Source of the DNA: DATIXD01 sp035518875 | GTDB lineage: Bacteria; Pseudomonadota; Gammaproteobacteria; Methylococcales; Methylococcaceae | DNA length: 18,637 nucleotides | Assembly: GCA_035518875.1 (NCBI GenBank) | Contig: DATIXD010000156.1 | Coordinates: 1-18,637 of the forward strand | Direction of reading: 5' to 3' | Shown: positions 14,782-18,637 of the stretch, piece after piece | Numbering within the stretch: the stretch's first letter is position 1 | How the letters are laid out: each line of letters starts with the position of its first letter | The notes under the pieces: generated by a model | Database searches by the model: none | Seen by the model: only the letters and a program-made list of their open reading frames with translations | What the model was told of the DNA's origin: nothing | Position numbers and translations under genes: made by a program

Positions 14782-15819
14782 TTAAGGGGCTGTCGCGGCA
14801 AATGCCTGCGGAGCCAACACCGGCTCGCTGGCGAAATCCTTCGGCAGTTCGCCCGTCAAACTGTTCAGGAAGGCCAACAGGTCATTAACCTGTCCTTCCG
14901 TCAACACCTTGCCCAGCTGCAGCTTGGCCATGATGTGAACGGCCTGCGGCAGGGTAGCCACCGAACCGTCATGAAAATACGGCGGGGTCATGGCCACGTT
15001 GCGCAGGCTCGGCACCTTGAAGACATATTTGTCGGCGAGCTCTTTGGTTTCATTGTATCGGCCCTCATCGATCGCCTGGCTGCCGGTCTCTTTCCAGTAA
15101 TCCCCGAACATCCCGAACTTCTCAAACACCGAGCCACCGACGGCCACGCCGTTATGGCAGGAGACACAACCGAAATCGATGAATGTGTTTAATCCGTTTT
15201 GTGCCTGAGAGGTCAGAGCCTTGTCGTCACCCTTGAGAAAGGCGTCGAAAGGCGATGGCGTCACGAGGGTGCGCTCATAGGCGCCGATGGCTTTGCCCCA
15301 ATTCTCCGGCTTCACCGGCGCCTGGTCGTTCGGGAAAGCTTGTTTGAACTCGGCCTCGTAGCCGGTCAGCGCCTTGAGCTTTTGGATGACGGCCGCATTG
15401 TCGGGATTTCCGAAACTGGCGTGCCCTATAAGCGCTTTCGTCGCCTGCTCCTCCACGTTCGCGCGATCGCCGATCCAGTGCGCCTTGAATTGGAGCGCGG
15501 CATTGAGCACGGTGGGGGCGTTACGGGCGTTCAGGCGATGCTCGGCGCCGATCGATTTGGGCAAGGCATCGGTCCCGTACAGGCCAGGACGATGGCATGT
15601 CGCGCAGCTCACGGTACCGTCCAGGGACAACCTGGGATCGAAAAACAGCTTCCTGCCAAGGACGACACGGGCGGGAGAGACCGGGAACTCCTCGGTTGCC
15701 ATGTCCTGCGGGAGTGGCTTGAACCACTGATTCGTCTTTGCCATCAGCGAAATTTCAGCGGCTTGGGCCTGAACCGTCCCCGCAAGAAGGCCCGCTGCCC
15801 AGATAATCATGCGTACCAT
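14782..15819 (-). CDS. Diheme cytochrome c peroxidase (CCP/MauG family)
   Basis: This 345-residue periplasmic c-type diheme protein would reduce hydrogen peroxide to water with electrons from small cytochromes. An N-terminal signal peptide is seen (hydrophobic 4-15, likely cleavage after AQA at about 20-21). Two heme-attachment motifs are present: CATCH (C72, C75, H76) and CVSCH (C218, C221, H222). The bacterial peroxidase segment KVPSLRNVAMTPPYFHDGS lies near 268-286. The domain layout and length suit the CCP/MauG family; the MauG-specific tyrosine ligand cannot be assigned by eye. Start ATG 15817-15819 has AAAGGAG seven bases upstream. It is followed by chrA after 16 bases and preceded by an IS6 fragment that may have reshaped its promoter. 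Confidence 0.93.
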   Translation of the reverse strand: MVRMIIWAAGLLAGTVQAQAAEISLMAKTNQWFKPLPQDMATEEFPVSPARVVLGRKLFFDPRLSLDGTVSCATCHRPGLYGTDALPKSIGAEHRLNARNAPTVLNAALQFKAHWIGDRANVEEQATKALIGHASFGNPDNAAVIQKLKALTGYEAEFKQAFPNDQAPVKPENWGKAIGAYERTLVTPSPFDAFLKGDDKALTSQAQNGLNTFIDFGCVSCHNGVAVGGSVFEKFGMFGDYWKETGSQAIDEGRYNETKELADKYVFKVPSLRNVAMTPPYFHDGSVATLPQAVHIMAKLQLGKVLTEGQVNDLLAFLNSLTGELPKDFASEPVLAPQAFAATAP

Positions 15820-15851
15820 GGTCGTTCTCCTTTGGTCGAACGCCGCTGCCG

Positions 15852-16043
15852 TTAAAAAGACAACCAGCCCGGCTGTTTAGAAATCGTGATTTGCGCCATC
15901 GACAAGACGCGTTCAGCCATTATCTCCAGCAAATCGCGGTAGCTCGGTTTGTAGCTGACATAGCTGGCGTACCATCTGACGCATAAGGTGATGACGAAGC
16001 GGTCAAACTGGCGGCCTTTGAAACGATAATCGGCGAAGGTCAT
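15852..16043 (-). pseudogene. IS6-family transposase, N-terminal remnant
   Basis: From the ATG at 16041-16043 the frame reads DYRFKGRQFDRFVITLCVRW, then SYRDLLEIMAERVLSM and AQITI. This is the N-terminal helix-turn-helix region of IS6/IS26-type DDE transposases (compare FKGRxFxxxIILxxVRWY and YRDLxEMMAERG). After ITI the similarity stops, just where the family continues toward its DDE core, and a stop follows at 15852-15854. About three quarters of the transposase, including every catalytic residue, is gone, so it cannot move anything. Confidence 0.8.
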
Positions 16044-16092
16044 AGTCACGGTGCCGATTGTCCCCAATCCACGATAATTGCACCAGAGCCCT
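15880..16092 (-). mobile_element. IS6-family insertion sequence, left-end fragment
   Basis: About 50 bases upstream of the remnant transposase start the minus strand reads GGGCTCTGGTGCAA (ending near 16091), which resembles IS6-family terminal repeats of the GGCTCTGTTGCAAA type. Left end plus N-terminal coding part remain. The right end is not found in the window, and the fragment abuts the cytochrome c peroxidase leader. Confidence 0.6.
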
Positions 16093-16120
16093 CAAAGTCA
16101 TTGGGTGCCAAATGGTCATG

Positions 16121-16915
16121 TTATCCCAACCTCGCATCGGTAGTTTTTCTGTTCAGTAGATCCGCAAATTCGCGGGCCAGATTGACAAAGTCCGACGGCA
16201 TCAGAACGATGGTAGTCGTGTTCTGCTCCGCACCAACCTCGGCAATCATCTGCATCCGTCTGAGTTCTAGCGCAATCGGATTTTCCGCAATTTGCCGTGC
16301 GCCGTCAGATAGTTTGAATGACGCTTCCTGTTCCGCCTCGGCTTTGATCAAGCGGGCGCGCTTTTCCCGCACTGCTTCTGCTTCTCGGGCCATAGCCCGC
16401 TGCATGGACTCGGGAATTTCGACGTCCTTCATTTCCACCAATTCGACTTGAATACCCCAGGCTTCCGTGGCGCCATCGACAATCCCTTGCAGGGCTTGGT
16501 TAATGGCGTTGCGCTCCTTCAACACTTCGTCCAAGAGGTGTTGGCCAATGATGTTGCGGAGACTGGTCAGCGCGATCTGGTGCACCGCCAGCCCGTAATC
16601 TTCCACCGCGATGACTGCTTTGGCAGGGTCGGCGACGCGATACCAAAGCACAGCATCGACTTTCACGGTGACGCTGTCCTTGGTGATGGTTTCTTGTCGC
16701 TCGACGGTGACTGTCCGAGTCCGAATGTCGATCCTCTTTTGCCATTCGACCAACGGAATGATCCAGTAAAGGCCGGGTCCTTTGATGCCTCGGAACCTTC
16801 CTAACCGAAACAGGACGCCCCTTTCGTATTCATTGGCGATACGAATACCCGCCAGAACGAAGGCGACGATAATGATGGCCGTGGTGATTATGGAATTCGC
16901 GTCTGATATTGCCAT
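16121..16915 (-). CDS. Slipin-family SPFH/Band 7 membrane protein (stomatin-like)
   Basis: This 264-residue protein is of the stomatin/slipin group. There is one N-terminal membrane segment (about 8-25), then the SPFH domain starting NEYERGVLFRLGRFRGIKGP with DIRTRTVTVERQETITKDSV and the conserved VDAVLWYRVADP. A helical coiled C-terminal part contains the AMAREAEAVREKRARLIKAE stretch. Slipins oligomerise at the inner membrane and are often paired with an NfeD partner or membrane protease. No NfeD gene is seen on either side. Length and motifs are complete. The ATG at 16913-16915 lacks a clear ribosome-binding site, but no better start is present. It is upstream of the IS6 fragment and the peroxidase gene on the same strand. 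Confidence 0.92.
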   Translation of the reverse strand: MAISDANSIITTAIIIVAFVLAGIRIANEYERGVLFRLGRFRGIKGPGLYWIIPLVEWQKRIDIRTRTVTVERQETITKDSVTVKVDAVLWYRVADPAKAVIAVEDYGLAVHQIALTSLRNIIGQHLLDEVLKERNAINQALQGIVDGATEAWGIQVELVEMKDVEIPESMQRAMAREAEAVREKRARLIKAEAEQEASFKLSDGARQIAENPIALELRRMQMIAEVGAEQNTTTIVLMPSDFVNLAREFADLLNRKTTDARLG

Positions 16916-16961
16916 AAGGAACTTCGTCAGCGCTGGTGCTCTCGTTTAGGGTGTCGGGTGA

Positions 16962-17060
16962 TCATTCGGATGGTCGCCCATCTTTCGACAGGCTGAATCC
17001 CGACGTGGTTTTCTGAACCTTGCTGAGTTGCGCCTCGATGCTATTCAAGCGACGCTCCAT
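16962..17060 (-). CDS. Short coiled-coil ORF or truncated gene tail upstream of slipin
   Basis: A frame too short for usual gene calling reads MERRLNSIEAQLSKVQKTTS and ends GRPSE, 32 residues, 46 bases upstream of the slipin start. Open reading without a start codon extends further upstream (HAEARILLQLQA precedes the ATG) until a stop near 17130. Heptad-like spacing of L, I and V suggests a coiled coil. I do not recognise it. It could be a small protein co-expressed with the slipin, or the tail of a gene whose front was lost. Confidence 0.35.
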   Translation of the reverse strand: MERRLNSIEAQLSKVQKTTSGFSLSKDGRPSE

Positions 17061-17376
17061 GGCTTGAAGTTGAAGCAAGATGCGCGCTTCGGCGTGTGGC
17101 CAAACTAGATGTTGTGGACACTTGCGTCAAGTGGGTAGCCCCTTATCAGGAATTTCGCTCTCGCTCACCTAATCACCAAATTTTGGCCAATTTTGAAACC
17201 CATCCACAGGAGGTCGTTGCAGAATTCGGAAGAAATTGTGCGCTAACGTTTTTTCGATAATACGCAGCTGTAACGGCTTGCAATCAAAGTAATGTACGGC
17301 TGGAATTCAATGAACAAACAAAAAACGGCGGGGTGAATAGCCCGCCGTTTCGTGCAGAGCACGTAGCGATCGCTCT
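17061..17376. other. Intergenic region with inverted repeat and terminator
   Basis: No gene is seen here. CACTTG-CGT-CAAGTG (about 17118-17132) is a perfect inverted repeat, possibly an operator or the trace of an insertion end. A short palindrome CCAAATTTTGG lies at about 17177-17187. The right part holds the smbP terminator. Confidence 0.4.
17318..17350 (-). terminator. Rho-independent terminator of the smbP-like gene
   Basis: On the minus strand a GC-rich perfect 9-bp stem, AACGGCGGG (from 17349-17341) with CCCGCCGTT (17332-17324), encloses an eight-base loop and runs into TTTTTTG. It lies 27 bases past the stop of the metal-binding protein gene. Confidence 0.92.
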
Positions 17377-17685
17377 TTATTGTGCAGCTTTCAGGTGAGT
17401 GACGGCCTCTTCGGCGGCTTTCCTCGCCGCGCTATCCATGCCCATCTTGCCGTGCTCGATCGCAGCCTCCAGGCTTTTGATCCCAGCATCCAGATGCTCA
17501 TCAGCAGTTTTCGCATGGGTCTTCGCTGCTTCCGCATGTTCGGCGACAGTTTTGCCGTCAGCGGCCTTGGATGCGGCCTCAGCGTGTTTGAGGGCTTCTG
17601 CAATGTGGCTTTCCGCCGAATACGCGCAGAAGGAACCCAAGATCAGCGCGATGCCTGCCAAAAGACTAGTCAGTTTCGTGTTCAT
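17377..17685 (-). CDS. smbP: SmbP-like small periplasmic metal-binding protein
   Basis: This 102-residue protein has a signal peptide (hydrophobic 5-22, likely cleaved after CAYSA) and a mature part made entirely of short helical repeats. The repeats are rich in Ala, His, Glu and Lys, such as IAEALKHAEAASKA, VAEHAEAAKTHAKTADEHL and SLEAAIEHGK. This matches SmbP of Nitrosomonas europaea, a periplasmic four-helix bundle binding copper and other divalent metals through its histidines. The histidine content here is lower than in that protein. The ATG at 17683-17685 has GAGGG about eight bases upstream, and a strong terminator follows, so it is a single-gene unit. Metal buffering is inferred from family. 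Confidence 0.85.
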   Translation of the reverse strand: MNTKLTSLLAGIALILGSFCAYSAESHIAEALKHAEAASKAADGKTVAEHAEAAKTHAKTADEHLDAGIKSLEAAIEHGKMGMDSAARKAAEEAVTHLKAAQ

Positions 17686-17850
17686 GGAAATACCCTCTTC
17701 AACGATTTATTCTTCGAATAGAACTTTGGATGCCAACTCGCGTTGACTTCCCGGATGTTAACAGATACCGATTTTCGGGATGTAAGCCCAAGAAAACAAG
17801 CGCTCTTCGGAAGAATTTGTGGATAGCAAGCAGGATAGTTGAGCAAGGAT

Positions 17851-18520
17851 CCCCCGGCAGAGCCGGGGGGCTTTAGTTCGTGAGCCGCCCAAAGCCACTA
17901 AACGGGGTCGCTAACGCGGCCCCGACTCTCTTGGGCCACCTTCACGGTGGCAACTCAGCGTCACAGGCTCAGTTGGTCCAGTCGCTTGTCTTCCTGCTCC
18001 TGGTTGCGGATGTACTCTCGGATCGTCTCTTCATCCCGCCCCACGGTCGAGACGAAGTAACCCTGCGCCCAGAAGTTCTGGCCCACAAATTTGCTCTTCC
18101 GTTCAGCGTACACCCGGGCCAGATGAATCGCGCTCTTCCCCTTGATGAACTCGATCACTTGCGACACCTCGTACTTCGGCGGGATCGCAATCATCATGTG
18201 CACGTGATCGGGCATCAAATGCCCTTCCTCGATCCGGCTGTCCTTCTGCGCAGCGAGTTTCCGGAACACCTCGCCTAAGTGCTTCCGCAACTGCTCATAC
18301 AACGTTCGGCGGCGGCACTTCCGAATAAACACGACGTGATATTTCCACTCCCACTTGGAGTGGCTTAGGCTCTCATATTCGTCCATCGGGATTCTCTCTC
18401 TGTCATGTGCTTTGCCGGCTCACGACGCGGAGGCTCCCCGATGGACCCCTGCAAATGTCGAACTACTGCTGCCTCCCCGGCAGAGCCGGAGGAACTCCCT
18501 TGTGGTTTAGAGGAGCCCCC
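17851..18520 (-). mobile_element. IS200/IS605-family insertion sequence (tnpA only)
   Basis: The element has a Y1 transposase gene and hairpins at both ends instead of inverted repeats. The right-end hairpin is CCCCCGGC-AGA-GCCGGGGG (17851-17869). A similar left-end hairpin with the shared core CCGGCAGAGCCGG lies at about 18477-18489. Other stems inside the right end are GGGGTCGC-TAAC-GCGGCCCC (17904-17923) and GCCACC-TTCAC-GGTGGC (17935-17951), which may act as terminators or regulatory hairpins. No tnpB is present. Exact cleavage points cannot be fixed by eye. Confidence 0.8.
17961..18386 (-). CDS. tnpA: IS200/IS605-family Y1 transposase TnpA
   Basis: This 141-residue HUH-superfamily single-strand transposase has the family's full length. 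The metal-binding HUH motif is in HLMPDHVHMMIAIPP (HVH near 62-64). The catalytic tyrosine is in the C-terminal helix STVGRDEETIREYIRNQE (Tyr near 125). The N-terminal YHVVFIRKCRRRTLY and the central QVIEFIKGKSAIHLAR match IS200-like TnpA closely. No frameshift or missing residue is seen, so it looks active. The ATG at 18384-18386 has only a weak GAGAGA upstream, consistent with the tight translational control known for IS200. Hairpins flank the gene on both sides. Confidence 0.95.
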   Translation of the reverse strand: MDEYESLSHSKWEWKYHVVFIRKCRRRTLYEQLRKHLGEVFRKLAAQKDSRIEEGHLMPDHVHMMIAIPPKYEVSQVIEFIKGKSAIHLARVYAERKSKFVGQNFWAQGYFVSTVGRDEETIREYIRNQEQEDKRLDQLSL

Positions 18521-18637
18521 TGCATCCTTCCAAACGGCCTGCTGTGTAGGCGTTATAAGTCAACGGCTCACCTGGAATGCGGAACCAGACTGCAGTATTA
18601 TGAAATTTGAATGTTTGAAACCAAGGGAGAACTGCTA
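18521..18637. other. Short non-coding end of window
   Basis: This stretch lies beyond the left end of the IS200-like element. A plus-strand open frame covering 18407-18610 runs across the element end and has no recognisable domain, so I do not call it. Confidence 0.3.

Noticed and set aside
18407..18610. 67-codon plus-strand open frame at the right edge
   Set aside because: It spans the left end of the IS200-like element and has no recognisable protein features.
1..18637. CRISPR array or toxin-antitoxin and phage-defence genes
   Set aside because: No regularly spaced direct repeats and no recognisable defence genes are seen.

Overview
The window looks like a stretch of gammaproteobacterial chromosome of fairly high GC. 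This rests on IHF-alpha, a stress kinase of the SrkA/YihE type, a YjdM (PhnA) zinc-ribbon protein, a Pseudomonas-like DesA desaturase and a tRNA-Thr with encoded CCA. A SmbP-type metal-binding protein and a RIO-type kinase would fit an environmental chemolithotroph or methanotroph-like lineage, but that finer placement is only a guess. No phage, plasmid or CRISPR signature is visible. Mobile DNA is limited to one apparently intact IS200-like insertion, a decayed IS6-family fragment and one MITE-like element.

Region 1-2862 (minus strand) is an apparent operon: a zinc alcohol dehydrogenase, an ABC1/UbiB-family atypical kinase and the first codons of an FAD/NAD(P) oxidoreductase cut off by the window edge. 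The theme is probably redox and quinone metabolism. Region 3066-6972 (plus strand) is a membrane-lipid module: a cyclopropane-fatty-acid-synthase-like methyltransferase translationally coupled (TAATG) to a geranylgeranyl-reductase-type flavoprotein, followed by a three-histidine-box fatty acyl desaturase. The desaturase could make the double bond, the methyltransferase add the one-carbon unit and the flavoprotein reduce a C=C. This is the best candidate in the window for an undescribed pathway, possibly branched or otherwise modified membrane fatty acids.

Region 7091-9853 holds a small lipoprotein gene, tRNA-Thr(UGU) with a clear terminator, a 5'-truncated DUF900-like hydrolase and the SrkA-like kinase, whose stop codon sits exactly at the hydrolase truncation point. 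Region 10118-12590 holds yjdM, a MITE-like inverted-repeat element, a RIO kinase, and two HU/IHF-family genes facing each other 27 bases apart. Region 12627-13108 is a BCAM0308-like zinc-ribbon gene broken by two single-base insertions.

Region 13560-16915 (minus strand) carries a slipin (SPFH) gene, an IS6-family transposase remnant, and a diheme cytochrome c peroxidase followed after 16 bases by a ChrA chromate transporter, which looks like a metal/oxidant-stress operon. Region 17061-18637 contains a SmbP-like periplasmic metal-binding protein with a strong terminator, and an IS200/IS605-type element with its Y1 transposase and hairpin ends.
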